Positions 26,302 to 39,012 of a stretch of 64,000 nt of DNA are shown here, piece by piece. A model generated the notes under the pieces. That model searched no databases. It was not told the DNA's origin and was given only the letters and a program-made list of their open reading frames with translations. The position numbers were made by a program, and so were the translations under genes. This stretch comes from Gossypium raimondii (Eukaryota > Streptophyta > Magnoliopsida > Malvales > Malvaceae): assembly GCF_025698545.1 (NCBI RefSeq), contig NC_068566.1:27134444-27198443 (forward strand). The letters run 5' to 3'. The number at the start of each line of letters is the position of its first letter. Positions within the stretch are counted from its first letter, which is position 1.

Positions 26302-27541
26302 CTATCTTGAACTATGCGGGGAATTAACTGAGTCGAATCTATGCTTAGAAGCTGGAAGACTTCTAGCCTTCGACTTGTGCACTGCCAAATCAAAACTAAC
26401 CCGGGTCTGATTTTCACGAACACAGTGCCTTAACTTTTCAAAATCTGCATCCACGAGAGCTCCACGAGATACTTTAATGTCGCTCGACTCGATATTGATT
26501 TTACATCCTTTCAAGTCTAAAATACTTAAGGAGATGAGATTCTTTCGTAAATCAGGTACATACCTGACATCTGAGAGTGTCCTAATCGTCCCATCGTGTA
26601 TTCTAATTTTAACAGTACCAATACCGATTATCTTACTAGATGAATCGTTTCCCATGTGTACAACTCCACCTTCAACCGAACTATATGTGGAGAACCATTC
26701 TTTATTGGGACACATGTGGAAAGAACATCCTGAATCTAGGATCCACTCAGACGTAAACTTGGAGTTATCGCTCGTTGACACTAACAAGAAATCATCACCA
26801 CCTTTATCGACAAATTAGCACCAACTACATCTTCCTCGTTACTCTCAGCAGCTATTTTATTTCGCAGTTTATAATAATCTGTTTCGACGTGACCTAACTT
26901 TTTACAATAGCGACACATTTTGTCTCGTTTCTTTGATGCTACCAAAACGGAAGCTTGCCTATCTGTTTTGCTATTCAAACCAAACTCATTGTCGAGTTTG
27001 TCTCTACTCAACAAATGACCCTTCACATCTTCGAACGAGAGTTTGTCTCTACCATAAATCAATGTCTCCCTGAAAGACTTGTATGAAGAGGGTAAAGAGC
27101 ACAATAATAGCATAGTTTGATCTTCATCGTCAATATGAACCTCAACATTCTTTAAATCATTTAAAACAGTAATGAATTGACTGATGTGATCTCTAAGAAG
27201 CTCACCTTCGTTCATGCGAAACGTAAATAAACGTTATTTCAACATTAAACGGTTAGCCAAAGACTTAATCGCATAAAGAGTTTCTAACCTTTTCCATAAG
27301 GCGAATGAGATCTTCTCCATCAATACCTCCTGCAATACTATATTCGTGAGGCACAACTGAATTGCAGACAAGGCCTTTTCATCAAGCTCTTCCCATTCTG
27401 CTTGATTTAGATTTTCAGGCTTTTTCCCTGTAACAACCTTTTTCAAGCCGTTTTAAACGAGAATTGCTATCATCCAAACTTGCCACAGATTGAATTTGTC
27501 TCACCATCGAACTTATCAATTTCAATCCTTGTCGCTGCCAT
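26302..27541 (-). pseudogene. Copia gag and protease remnant in copy 1
   Basis: Broken frames on the minus strand. The order is gag N-terminus; a UBN2-type gag core (about 26781-27446, with KKVVTGKKPENLNQ, NEGELLRDHISQF and MLLLCSLPSSYKSFRETL); the zinc-knuckle remnant; then the protease part (about 26302-26787) with WILDSGCSFHM and DVRYVPDLRKNLISLS. Stops and shifts lie between the segments, so no single functional polyprotein is made. Confidence 0.8.
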
Positions 27542-27588
27542 CTCTGAATGGGCTAATCTATGAAAATTGAACTAGCTTTGATACCACT

Positions 27589-28032
27589 TGTTAGGATCGT
27601 TCCGATTAAGCAACAAACAAGTAAAAATAGCAGAAGAAATTGAGAAGATGAACACACAAATTTAACGTAGAAAAACTCCTCCAAAGAGGATAAAAAAACC
27701 ACGGGCAAAAATAATTTTACTATAATGGCAAAAGAATGAAGAGTATAAAAGATGGAGATAAAACTAAACCCCGAAAACCTGAAAAACAAAGAAACCTCAA
27801 AACGTAAATACAAAATTCTCTGAATGTGTTATGAGTTCTAATCTAATGGGTATTATTTCTAAGATTGTAAAAGAGCCTATTTATAGACTAAATTAGTAAG
27901 TCAAATAAACTATACTAATAAATGCTTAATATATTATACTAATAAATACTAAATCTTCTAGAAAGAAAAAATATTTTTATTTAACTTGACTTGCAAGCAA
28001 TCTCTTAGAATTTGGGTCACACAACTCTAACA
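27589..28032 (-). repeat. 5' LTR of Copia-derived copy 1
   Basis: 444 bases with the same termini as its partner. The primer-binding site directly inside it (minus strand) fixes this as the 5' LTR. Confidence 0.9.
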
Positions 28033-30577
28033 ATGGATAATGATGATGCCAAGGCCCCCTAGATCTTACATATACTTAAATAGAAGACCAATTTTTCAAA
28101 TTTAGCACAAACAAAATGCACTTGGGCAACAAGGTCAACCAAAGAACAGTGTTTCAGAAAAGAGGCATATCACATTAACACAGCCATCTTTAGCTTTGTT
28201 CTATTGAAGATGGATCTTTTAAAACAATTTCCCTCTTTTTCACATTTATGAAGTTTTGGAGCTCGAAAGACTAATATTTCATAATGGTGACGGAGAGAGC
28301 ATTTTACCTTTAAAGCAACCTTTTTGAGTTTGTTCATTGCGCTGAATTGCTTCATTCTAGTTAAAACAGCAATATCAAGAGGCTTATCAGATGCATCACC
28401 GTCTTCACGCATCCATTGATGATCTGTGTGCAATTTGTAAATGAAGCTTCATTCTCTTTTAAAGAACTACCAAGAAACTTGAAGGAAAACTAAGATTCGA
28501 AATATGAATTTGGCAGGCAATTTGATAGTATTCAACTTTCAAGTCCAAGGCTTTTAACTTGCAAGAAACCATAATGAGTTCATAGGTCCTTGAAATTCAA
28601 TTAAAAAATTGACAGAAAAGGAAAAACTTACTTAAGACTTCAGATGCTGAAAGTCGTTCTTTAGGATCATCCCGTAGCATCTTCCTCACAAGATCTTTGG
28701 CACTGCTGGAAATGGAAGGCCATGGATCAGACGAGAAATAAATATTTCCACGAAGAATAGAATCAAAGATACTCTGCTCAATTTCTGCATGCAAAATCAA
28801 AAGCGGAGTTGTCAGATGTCTCACTCATCCACCACTGAGCAGAGCTCATTACCAATCAGCTCTTAATTAATATATTATATATACACTCAACTGGATATCA
28901 TCGAGATTTAAAACTACAAAGTTTCCAACACCTATAAAAGGAATATGGCTGTAGTACATTAAAATGAATATTTTATAATTAAGTACCTCCATAGAATAGT
29001 GGTACCCCACTAAGAAGAACGTAAAGAGTCACCCCAGCACTCCAAATATCAGCTTCAGGTCCATAGCGCCGACGCAATACTTCTGGAGCAACATAATAAG
29101 CACTTCCAACAAGGTCCTTAAAAACATATCCTGCATCAGTAGAGAAGCTTTCTAGTTGATACCCATCATTCGATAATAAGGTGAGGAACTACCTTACTCT
29201 GTTAGATGAACTGTGGCTAAAACATGAGAATTCAACATAAACTTTAAGTAGTAGCACTTTGTGCCTAGAAACATCCAAGATCAATAAAGATCTTCGATAT
29301 GAAGTTTCCATCATTTCAGTATTCCACAATACATAATGATTGACTATAGTTATAATTACTGTCCAGCACAATAAGTCTCTAGTCCCTATGCATCCTTACT
29401 CAATCGAGAGCCCACAAAATAGCTCACCTGGCTTGAAAAACACAGAGAGCCCGAAATCAGTAGCTTTCAATGGAGAATCCTCATCCTTATTCAAGAACAA
29501 GAAATTCTCAGGCTTCAAATCCCTATGCATTACCCCCATGGAATGACAATTATGCAGCATCATCACTATCTGCCTACACAAGTTAGCTGCTTTCCTATCT
29601 GAAAAATGACCTTTAGCTATAATCCGATTAAATAACTACCCTCCAGCACACAGTTCCATAATCAAATTTACTGATTGGTGATCCTCATAAGCCCCTTTCA
29701 GCTCCACAATATTCCTTTCAAAACCCATTTACTAAGACTTTTTTTTTTTAAGTTGCAAAATAAAAAATGAAAAGCTATAAAGTTTTTTATTAGGGGAAGA
29801 AACCTGTGGCCGGTGAGGTGGTACATAATTTGTACTTCTCGGCGGACATCTTCGATATCTTCACGGTTGATAAGCTTACGCTTGGTGATAGATTTACAAG
29901 CGAACTGCTGCTTGGTTTTTTTGTGAGTTACCAAGTAGGTAATACCAAACTGCCCACGGCCGAGCTCACCGCTGAAGACGTAAGTTGAACGGACGTCTTC
30001 CATGGGACGGCCGAGGACACGACCGACGGCAGGTGAAGGATGGTGGTGGTGGGTTGAAGATTGTTGAGGTCTTGGCGGTGGTGGGGCAGGTTGGATGTTG
30101 ATGCCACCATCGAGGAGACCAACGCCGGAGTCGGATAGTGGTTGGAACTGGTTACCAGTGGACGGAAGACCATTGCAGTTTCCCATAGTTTAAAAGAATA
30201 AATAACGGGAAACTCCGTTCCGTTTTCTAGGTCGAATGGGAGTCAAGGGAGTTGTTAAAAGGAAGACGGAAGGGACGAGACGTGTTTTATTTGTTTATCC
30301 GAAACTGAAACTGAAACTGAGCAGTCTTTTCAGGAAAAATTACAAAAACAATCACTTATGAATAACTTAAATTACATTTTGATGATCGATTTAGGATTTT
30401 ATTATGGTTTGTAGTTTCTCACATTTATTACATAACGTTCATTTTTTGCATATAGTTTGATGATATAGATTTAATGTAATAATTCAAGGCAATCCTATAT
30501 AGTTTCCCCTTAGCTTATAACCTCTTACTCTATCAATAAATGAGCTTTATTTGTATCTTCAATTTTAAAATTATTTT

Positions 30578-32186
30578 GGGTAAATTCACCAACAGTCACT
30601 TAACTTTAGGGTAGCTGACAAAACAATCACCTAGGTTTCATTTCAATCATTCAAATTTGGAAAAATAACAAAACAGTCTTTTTAACCATTTTCCGTTACA
30701 GACATAACAAAAAAGTAACATTGCATTTAACAGTGGGCTAGTTGTCGTTTGAACAGTCCTTTTTAACCCTAAACCCATTTAAGAGAACTGGGTAGTAGAA
30801 GAGGAAGAGAAAAAAAAGAAGAATAAGAGAAGAAATGGAGAAGAAGAAGAAGAAAAGAAGAAGAGAAGAAGAAGATGAGAAAATGGAAGGAGCTTCGTAC
30901 CAATGATTCCCAAGGGTCAAAATCCGGGAACTCAAAGACGACTACGCTTCCACGGTACCTACGCCTCCATGGCAAACGCCCTCCGCCGCACAAGTTGAGT
31001 GCATGTGCTAATGCACGTACGCAGTTTATGTATTGATTCTTAAGTTTTTATCTTCCGATGATAGAATGGACTTGATACCAAGGTTGAAAAGTCTAGAAAG
31101 CAGATGAAGGAAAGAAAAAACAGGGCTAAGAAAGTCAGAGGTGTAAAGAAGGTAATTGGGGTGTTTATTTTTTCAACTATTTTTTCTTGACTTTATTTTG
31201 TATATTATTTGTGACTTTGCCCACATTGCAGACGAAGGCTGGAGAGACTACCAAGAAGAAGTGAGATTCTCATAGACATGAACTAAGTTTCATGCAGCAA
31301 TACAATCAAGCCCCTACTTATTTACCTTCATTTATATTATTTTCCATTGAACTTCAAATGTGTAATGTTGAGTTCATTCTTCTTTTGAATATCCATTTGG
31401 ATTTTTGTATTATGGACCTATTTTACCTGTTTCTATAGAGATTTTAACTTGAAATGAATTTTTGGGGCTAGAAATTGAAATCTGAATCAGTACCATGTTA
31501 TCTCACCTAATGCTTTGAAATTTGCATTTACCAATTATTGGTAATTTCTTTTTCTTTGAATCCTATAGTCTATTCATGTTTGATTGGAACCACTGGCTTC
31601 CATGGTGCTTGAATGTTTGGTTTTTCAAGGATGCGGGTGGCTTAGGGTTGTTCAGCAGTTACTATTGTTGTTGTGGCTCCTGCTTTGTAGCCATTGTTCT
31701 GTTGTGGGTTTGACCCTTTGGCTTTTGTCAAGCAACAAACCATTTGGATTGAAAGAAAAAGACCCGAATTCAGGAGATGATAAAAGACAAGGTTGAGGGA
31801 GAAAGAAGATGAAGAGAAATGAGAAGAATAAGAAAAAAAAAGAAACATAAAAAAAAAGAGGTTGAGGGAGAAGAAGATAAAGAGAAAGATGAAAAGAAAA
31901 AGAAGAAAGACACAGAGAATGATGAATAATCTTTTCTTTTCTTTTTGACCCTTTGACTACTCGTCCAACGTGGCAAGTTAACTAGCCACATCAGCTAGTT
32001 AACTGGCCACGTCAGCTATCCCGTTAAGCTTGTGAAAGAAAATGTTAATGGGTGACTGATTTGTCACTTTTCAATAACGTTAGTGACTGTTTTGTTATTT
32101 TTTCAAAGTTGAGTGACTGAAATGAAACCCAAGTGGCTATTTTGTAAGCTACCCCAAAGTTGAGTGGTTGTTGGTGTAATTTACCC
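30578..32186. mobile_element. Long-TIR DNA element carrying a host gene fragment (Pack-type)
   Basis: The ends are imperfect terminal inverted repeats of roughly 150 bases. The left begins GGGTAAATTCACCAACAGTC and the complement of the right begins GGGTAAATTACACCAACAAC; both continue with matching TTTCATTTCA and AATAACAAAACAGTC blocks. No transposase is encoded. The interior holds an eS24 gene fragment (31065-31264), two purine-rich GAA tracts (about 30790-30880 and 31795-31920), and GC-richer segments. The long TIRs and captured exons fit a Pack-MULE, but no clear 9-base target duplication was found, so the superfamily is an inference. The left end is about 390 bases upstream of the CDPK start codon. 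Confidence 0.65.
31065..31264 (+). pseudogene. RPS24: Captured 3' fragment of ribosomal protein eS24 (RPS24) gene
   Basis: Two exons encode the last 39 residues of the 40S subunit protein eS24. Exon 31065-31151 starts [19 protein letters not shown] and ends RGVKK; exon 31232-31264 encodes TKAGETTKKK and a stop. The intervening 80 bases have GT/AG borders, and the sequence before 31065 ends in a pyrimidine-rich stretch plus AG, like an intron acceptor. The N-terminal two thirds of eS24 is missing, so this is a fragment with its intron kept, which points to DNA-level capture rather than retroposition. A 3' UTR-like stretch follows to about 31440. It lies within a TIR-bounded element. Confidence 0.8.
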
Positions 32187-32409
32187 ATTTGTTTTTTATA
32201 TTCGAGGTCTAATTATTTTTTAAATGTAAATTTTTAAAAAACTCTATTAAACACACAAACTACTTAAGTTAAACAGTAGTTTACAGAAATTCTATTCACT
32301 TATATATCTTGAATTCAAGTTTTTTTAAGTCAAGCCCTAATAGCTTACGAGTATTTTGTTTTTGTTTAATTACAAATTAAAAAAAATTCAAATATCCATT
32401 TTTTCCCTA

Positions 32410-32700
32410 TAGTAATAAAATAACAGATAAACTACATTTAAAATCACTCAATTATTAGTAAGCTTACACTTTGGTCACTCAATTTTAAAAAGTTACAAGT
32501 TGGTCACTAAACTACTTGAAAGTTACAAGTTGTTCATCAATTGTAATGGAAATCAAATATGGCCGTTAACTCACTATTCGTCATAGGGAAACTACACCCC
32601 AAGATCACTTAACTATTAGTAAGTTTACACTTTGGTCATTCAATTCAAAGATGTTACAAGTTGGTTATTGAACCATTCAAAAGTTTTAGGGTTTTAGGGA
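32410..32700. repeat. 'TTTGGTCACTCAA / GTTACAAGTTGGTCA' repeat, left arm
   Basis: Two partial tandem copies of a unit containing AGTAAG(C/T)TTACACTTTGGTCA and GTTACAAGTTGGT. The same motifs recur in the opposite orientation at 53930-54280 on the far side of the TE nest, as arms of one element or as two insertions. Confidence 0.45.
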
Positions 32701-34635
32701 TCTCATTTGTAGTTGTATTATAGTAATCTTGTCACTATCCAACCTCTTATTCCTCCAATAAAGAACACCAAATCAAAGATTTTTCCTTCTATTTCAACTT
32801 TAGGTTTAATTTTCCTTGAAATGGCCTGAAACTCTATTGATTTGACGAAAGTTCTAACAAAAAAGCTCTTCATCTCCATCCATCATCGTTTGATATCCAC
32901 TTGACTTCGATGTGTTCCTCTTCTGGAGACTTTCTCATTGACCTTTTGGATTGAGCCTTTGTCACTTTGAACTTTTCGCCTAACTCCTGACTGAATCTGG
33001 TACATTTGAATTATTTATATATATATATATATTAATTCTCTTCTCTAATTTTATTTTGTCCTTTTGATTCTACTAGTTCTTTTTACAGCTTGCTAAAACA
33101 TGAGACATTATTCCTTTTTTATTTAATTTTTGATAAGTGCTAAAGGTAACATATTTTAACCTCATTCTTAACTCGTTTTTGAGTGATTATCAGATGTTAA
33201 TTGTTAATTTTATACACCTAATTCTTTAAATTCATGTTTTAATGCTTAATAGAGTACTTGGGAAAAAAGAGCGAAAAACGAGTGAAAATCGGAGTGTCGG
33301 AGCAAGCTGAATGAGCCACACGAGTGGAATTATAAGATCCTATACCAGTCCGGTCGCCCAGTTCAAGCTATGAGATACTACAACCATAAAAATTTAACAT
33401 TGTTCACAATTTAATAAAAAATAACCAAATAATTCATTTGCAATCATTTCCATGCTATTCAATCAAAACGATACCTAACTCAAACTTACGAAACATTTAA
33501 AACAATCCGAGAACAATTTTGGATTAAAATGAAACTTTTACAAATGCTTTAGTAAAAAATGAAAATAGAGGTCACACGACCGTGTGACAGAGCTTAGCCC
33601 GTGTTGCTCAACAACATGGCCGTATAACTCTATGTGATCGTGTGAACAAACCTACACCAAAAATCAAAGAGGCCACATGATTGTGTCATGCAATCGTGTG
33701 AGACACACGGTCGTGTGGCAAACCTTGTCCCAGATTGTGTGTGCCCAAAATACCTTCAAATACAAGCCAATTCACCTACAATTTCTTAAACACTAAGCCA
33801 TGCATTTATATCCACATTAACCTATTAAAAATGTACCAAAACATGCCAAAATATACTAATTTACATTCAACCTATGTGTCTAACCAATATGCCCTCATTG
33901 GCATCACATTTCAATATAAACAATAATCAACAAATCAACCTTATTCAATTATCAAATAAATTCCAAATAACATATGCCATAATCAACCATTTATACCAAA
34001 CATTCTAATGCCAACATATCCCAACCAAAGTTCCAAAAGATTACCAAAACAAAATAGCAATTTCAATAACAAATCTCCAAGGATGACATCAAACGACAAG
34101 TTACCATTTCAAGATACAAAATACCAAAATCATGTTTACCATTCAAATGTCACAAATCATCATCTCACAAAATAGAATCAACATGATATACCTAATTAGT
34201 TTTACCACATTCATCACAAGTTGATCATGAAACATGAAACATAACATTATATACCAACTTTAACCACATTACAAATCTAACTAGAGTTTTAAATTCATTA
34301 ACTTCAACACCCCATATTTATGTCACAAAACTGGAAATACCGAAAATAACAAATTAGAAACTACCAAAACAAGAGTTTGATAGTGTGAGCCTAGATATTG
34401 ATCCGTCCAACCAGTTTCGTAAAACGTTAACTACAGAAAACAAAAACAAACCAAGTAAGCTTAAGTAAATTAGTAAGTTCATAGCTAAAATTCAAATCAA
34501 CTTACCTCAATTAAAAATTTGAAAACTAAAATAACTTAGATTAATTAAACTTGAAAATTATTTACGAGAACAAATAGAATTAGTACTGAAATAGTTCATC
34601 ATATACTTTATGTTCATCAATGGTTTAATCAAAAT

Positions 34636-34638
<3 letters not shown>

Positions 34639-34673
<35 letters not shown>
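34639..34673. repeat. (TA)n microsatellite
   Basis: About 17 uninterrupted TA dinucleotides inside repeat A. Confidence 0.9.
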
Positions 34674-34676
<3 letters not shown>

Positions 34677-35743
34677 CATTTCATTCCATCAACACCCATA
34701 TAAAACATTCTTGCATGATTATACTATGATACAAACCTTCTAATGGGTAAACATCAAAAAAATCAAATCATTATAAGATTAATCACAAATTTTTCATAGC
34801 TTGATGAACTATAGTAACATGACTCGGATACTCGGGTAACCATATCACACCAGAGAGCATTGGAATGCTAAGAGAGGCACCGAAGTGCAAACCCGTACAA
34901 TTGCGCGTTCAAACCCTATTGGCACGCCAATCGTATCCTAATTGTTTACTACATACAAACGAGCATTTTAACAGAATTTACCACATTTAATAATTTAGAG
35001 GCACTTCCAAAAATATATTCGTACGCATGGTTGCCAAACAACTAAGTTCATTCCAAAATCATAAAAATCATATTTTTCAAATGTTCAACAACTACCAAAT
35101 ATTCACTTTCTCAGCTGTACTTATTTGCAACAAGTTATAATTTCAATTTATAAAAAACTAACATCAAATACAATTAAATCAAATCATAATAACACATGTT
35201 ATAAATGTATATATATTTATTTATACTGTGAACTTACCTAGTATATTTGGCTATCGAGTAGATTTGTAGGGACTAATTTACGACTTTTCTTTTTCTCGCT
35301 TATCCTTCGTATGATTCCATTCTTGATCTATATAATGATTAAATTCACTTTATCAATTTCAAATGCACTATCAAACTCATTTCTATGCACATGACCTATA
35401 AATTTTATTTTACAAATCTTTCCTAAATTTTTACACTTAGTTTAATTTAGCCCTTAAAATTTCACATTTAACCCCTAATACTCCAAAACCGAATTTAATA
35501 GCATCCCAAATCAGCCTTTAACACTTGAAAATTTCACAAATTTACATGCTGAATATTTACATAATTTCATATTAATCCCTATATTTAGAACTAAAATTCC
35601 TTTACAAAATAGTCCTAAACAACAACCAAGTTTACTAATTCATCATTTAATCTCAAGAACACCTTGAATTCATTAATGATAAGCTTTAAAATATTTAACA
35701 GTTTTACAAAATAGTCTCTGGGTTAACTAGATTATGCTACAAC

Positions 35744-38700
35744 TGTAACACCCCTAACCCATCCCCGACGTCAGATTAGAGTTATAGAGCATTACAGTTC
35801 AAACCATAACCTTAAACATTGAAACATGGATCAACATGAAATTTACATAATTATATCTGATAACATAACTTAATTATGATATAAATACTTTTACGGACCT
35901 TAAATTGAGCTTGATTGGCCCTAAAAATAGTTTGGAAATAATTAGGGACCAATTTGAAACAAATTAGAAAGTTCAAGAAAAAACATGAAAAATTGTGAAA
36001 CAAGGGTCACATGGTCGTGTAGGAATCCGAACTATGGGACACATGGCCGTGTCTTAGCCCTTGTGCTAAACCGTGTAACTCTCTAACTTGGGTCACATGG
36101 CCATATTTCAAGACCTATGCATGCATACCAAGATACATCTTTCTTCCACACATTCACATGATCAAAACACACCTCAAACACATGCAAAAAAAACCATTTC
36201 AATCATCCCGTATATTCTAACCAATATGCCATTCAAAGGCACCACAATTCAATCATCAATTTGATACATGTCAAACCACTCACATACTTGAAACATTCAC
36301 CATACAAACATGTACATTATTGATTTTTACTCATTTCTAGAGGTAGTCAAAAGTCACCTAATTATATGTCACATAATATATCTTAGAAGCAAACACTTAC
36401 CTATGCATTTACAAATCAAAACATTAAGTTTTAAACATGCACAAGCTAGGATCAACTCAAACACTACCAAATCAACATCTAGACTTATACATACCAAATA
36501 ACCATATCACCACATATCACACAACCATCTTCTTCCTACTCACATGAGGGCATGCATAATTACTATCGTGTCATATGAGTACACATCATTTACAAGCCTT
36601 CAACAAAAGGCATGAACATAAATGAACTTGGCACCATTTGAAAACAAACCAATCACCAAGACTACATTTATAACTCTATTACATGTCATTTATAACCATT
36701 TCCTAGAATAACCAAAGTCTACCAAAATGGATTGATGGGTAGTGTGATCGTGCTCTGACACAATTCTAACCGATCGAGCTTTCCGATGACCTATAAAAAT
36801 AGAGAAAATCAACTACGTAAACAACTATTGCTTAGTAAGCTTGTATAAAGAACTTAAATTTACCAAATGCATTAAATTAAACAACCAAATATACTCTCAT
36901 CGTGTCATATGCAAAACTTCCTTTCCTATACACATCACCCCCTAAGGTTAGTAAATATAACATTTCATGTAAGTTCCAAGTAAATCATGGCATTAAAAAT
37001 TTAGGCTTTATATATATCATCCATCTCATATATATATATCCATTAAACATTCTTCTCATTTGAATTCACATAGTTAGAAGATAATAAGTAAATATAACAT
37101 CTACGAAACATAGAATATATTAAGAAATGAATTCCATGCATATTTCATTCATCACATGATAAATACTTACCCTTTTCATTTCATACATGCATATCCATTT
37201 TTCCATTTCATGTGAACATCATGTTTTTATACATGCCTTTCCATTAACCTTTACTTACCTGTTGAACCATATAGAATCACATCGAATATTCAGGAATACT
37301 TACACAAAGTGTGCCACCTTTCCAATAGTGCTCACACGAGTTGTGAAATGGGCTTGCTCATACGAGATGTGAGTCGACATGTTAGCTACATGATGCTGCT
37401 CACAAGAGCTGTGAAGAATTCACAACAAATGCAGGACCACAACCACAGGTAGGACATCAAGGACCAGCATTCGAAACTGTATAATCCAAGTTATCTGATC
37501 TATTACACCGGCACGAAACCTTCTAGGTCCAAGGGCCAATATAATTCACCGGCACAAAGCTTGCTAGGCTTAAGGCTTGATAATATACACTAGCACAAAG
37601 CCTGCTAGGCACAAAGCCTAATAATATACACCGACACAAAGCTTGCTAGACACAAAACCTGATAATATACACTGGCACAAAGCTAGCTAATATCTCATTC
37701 AACTCAATTTCAATATTAATTTTTCATCAACCACATTCAAAATTACAAACACCACAATTATTTGAACAAAAAAATTAACAAGGAATTTAATTTAACATAT
37801 TACACATGGTACGAACTTACCTGTACCAAAACGGTGCCCTAACATGATCTAACGACTAACCCGCTATTTTGGCTTTTCAGAGATTAGTGTTCGTTTGAGT
37901 CGTTTCTTTATCTAAATAGTAATTTAATTCAATTAAATAGTTCAAATAAATCAAAATATCTAATTTAAAATTATAATTCATATTATTATAAAATTAAAAA
38001 ATTACCCCAAATATTTTACCTCTTATGCATTTAGTCCCTAAACCTGAAACTTGAAATTTGCCATTTTTTAACCATCAACCAAACTAGCCAAATTTCTCTT
38101 ATTCACATATCAGCCCATAATCATCAAAATTTTACATTAAATCCCTTAAATTTTACTTCTTAATAAATTAATCCTTTAGCATTAAAATTACTAAAAATCA
38201 CATAACAAAATACTTCTATTTAACAACCAATCTTAACAATCTATCATAAAACTTCAAAAAGATATCAAATTCATCCATGGCGTAATCTATAATATTTAAC
38301 AGTTTTACATATTAACCCCCGGGTTAGCTAGATTAAGCTAATACGAGCTCGAAAAAATAAAAATTACTAAAAATAAAACAAAATTACTCGCCATGCATGA
38401 AGAATAAAGAATGACCGAATGATTTGGTTTCTTATCCATGGAGAATTCGGCTGCTCATTCCATTTGGGAAAGATGATATTGTTTTCATCTTTGTTTAAAC
38501 TTAATTTATTATTTAATTACCATTTTGTCTTTATAAAATGACAAAATCATACCCATAATTGCCCAGTATCAATATACATGGTATAGTTACCCACTAAGTC
38601 CTTTAATTTAAGATTTCATAGCCATTTAACCCTTTTAACATATAGAATTCAACTTTTACATCTTTTACAATTTAGTCATTTTCGCTAATTAACTATTTAA

Positions 38701-39012
38701 ACGTTAAAATTTCTTAACAAATTTTAATATAAATCTAATAAAACTCTGTAAATATTATATTTAATAAAATATTTACGGGCTCAGTTTATAGAAATGAGGT
38801 CTCGAAATCTCATTTTCCAAAACCACTTGACTTTAATGATTTACCACTTGAATCTAATTATTCATTCAAATAACATAAATGATCAAAGAAAAATTTATTA
38901 CAATACTATATTTGACTCGTAAATATTAAATAATAATATTTACGAATTCAGTCGTTGGTTTTGTGACCTCGAAACCACTGTTTCTAACACCACTGAAAAA
39001 TGAACTGTTACA
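35744..39012 (-). mobile_element. TGTAACA-family repeat B, nested inside repeat A
   Basis: It is bounded by TGTAACACCCC at the plus-strand left and CTGTTACA at the right. The flanks ACAAC (35739-35743) and ATAAC (39013-39017) fit a 5-base duplication with one change. It is 3269 bases long, noncoding, and in the same orientation as A. It inserted into A just after the GTTTTACAAAATAGTCTCTG block, and B carries the same block near 38300. Its interior has a 41-base tandem repeat and CTCACACGAG motifs. Confidence 0.7.
37506..37691. repeat. 41-bp tandem repeat, about 4.5 copies
   Basis: Units start CAC(C/T)(G/A)GCACAAAGC(T/C)TGCTAGG and end ATAAT(A/T). Four full 41-base units plus a partial one lie inside repeat B. 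Confidence 0.85.

Larger units (their letters stand above)
25801..28032 (-). mobile_element. Nonautonomous Copia LTR element (gag-protease only), copy 1
   Basis: A complete insertion in a CDPK intron, flanked by the 5-base direct repeat ATGGA (25796-25800 and 28033-28037). LTRs of 444 bases start TGTTAGGATCG and end CTCTAACA. On the minus strand the 5' LTR is followed by TGGTATCAAAGC, a near match to the initiator-Met tRNA primer site. A gag frame starts at 27541 (MAATRIEIDKFDGE), then runs through stops and frameshifts to a zinc-knuckle remnant (CRYCKKLGHVETDYY, last Cys lost) and a Copia-type protease (WILDSGCSFHMCP). Integrase, reverse transcriptase and RNase H are absent; the frame jumps from SRGALV to the 3' region. 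A partial polypurine tract (ATATAGAGAT) adjoins the 3' LTR. About 20 mismatches separate the LTRs by eye, so the insertion is not recent. Confidence 0.9.
24700..30186 (-). pseudogene. Calcium-dependent protein kinase (CDPK) gene with an in-frame stop
   Basis: A Ca2+-activated Ser/Thr kinase gene. Exons: 29804-30186, 29428-29714, 28987-29130, 28632-28784, 28308-28423, 25590-25757, 25080-25207, 24867-24966 and 24700-24783, together 521 codons. MGNCNG at the start fits N-myristoylation and palmitoylation. Kinase motifs are [19 protein letters not shown] and TDFGLS, followed by the junction helix and four EF-hands, ending [11 protein letters not shown]. Codon 154, normally Glu in CAGGELFDRII, reads TAG (29636-29638). 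The expected frame resumes immediately after it without a shift. Other departures: the first EF-hand loop begins GTDNSG instead of DTDNSG, HPWM reads HQWM, and PPFW reads PLFY. An intron (25758-28307) holds a Copia-derived insertion in the same orientation. All splice sites are intact. If the TAG is real the product is cut before the catalytic loop; a base-call error is the alternative. Confidence 0.82.

Noticed and set aside
29600-29645. A 23-base micro-intron (GT...AG) that would remove the CDPK stop codon
   Set aside because: It is far shorter than workable plant introns and would delete the conserved ELFDRII segment.
30738-30993. Overlapping Leu/Phe/Ser-rich minus-strand frames
   Set aside because: They come from a GAA-rich tract inside the TIR element; low-complexity composition explains them.
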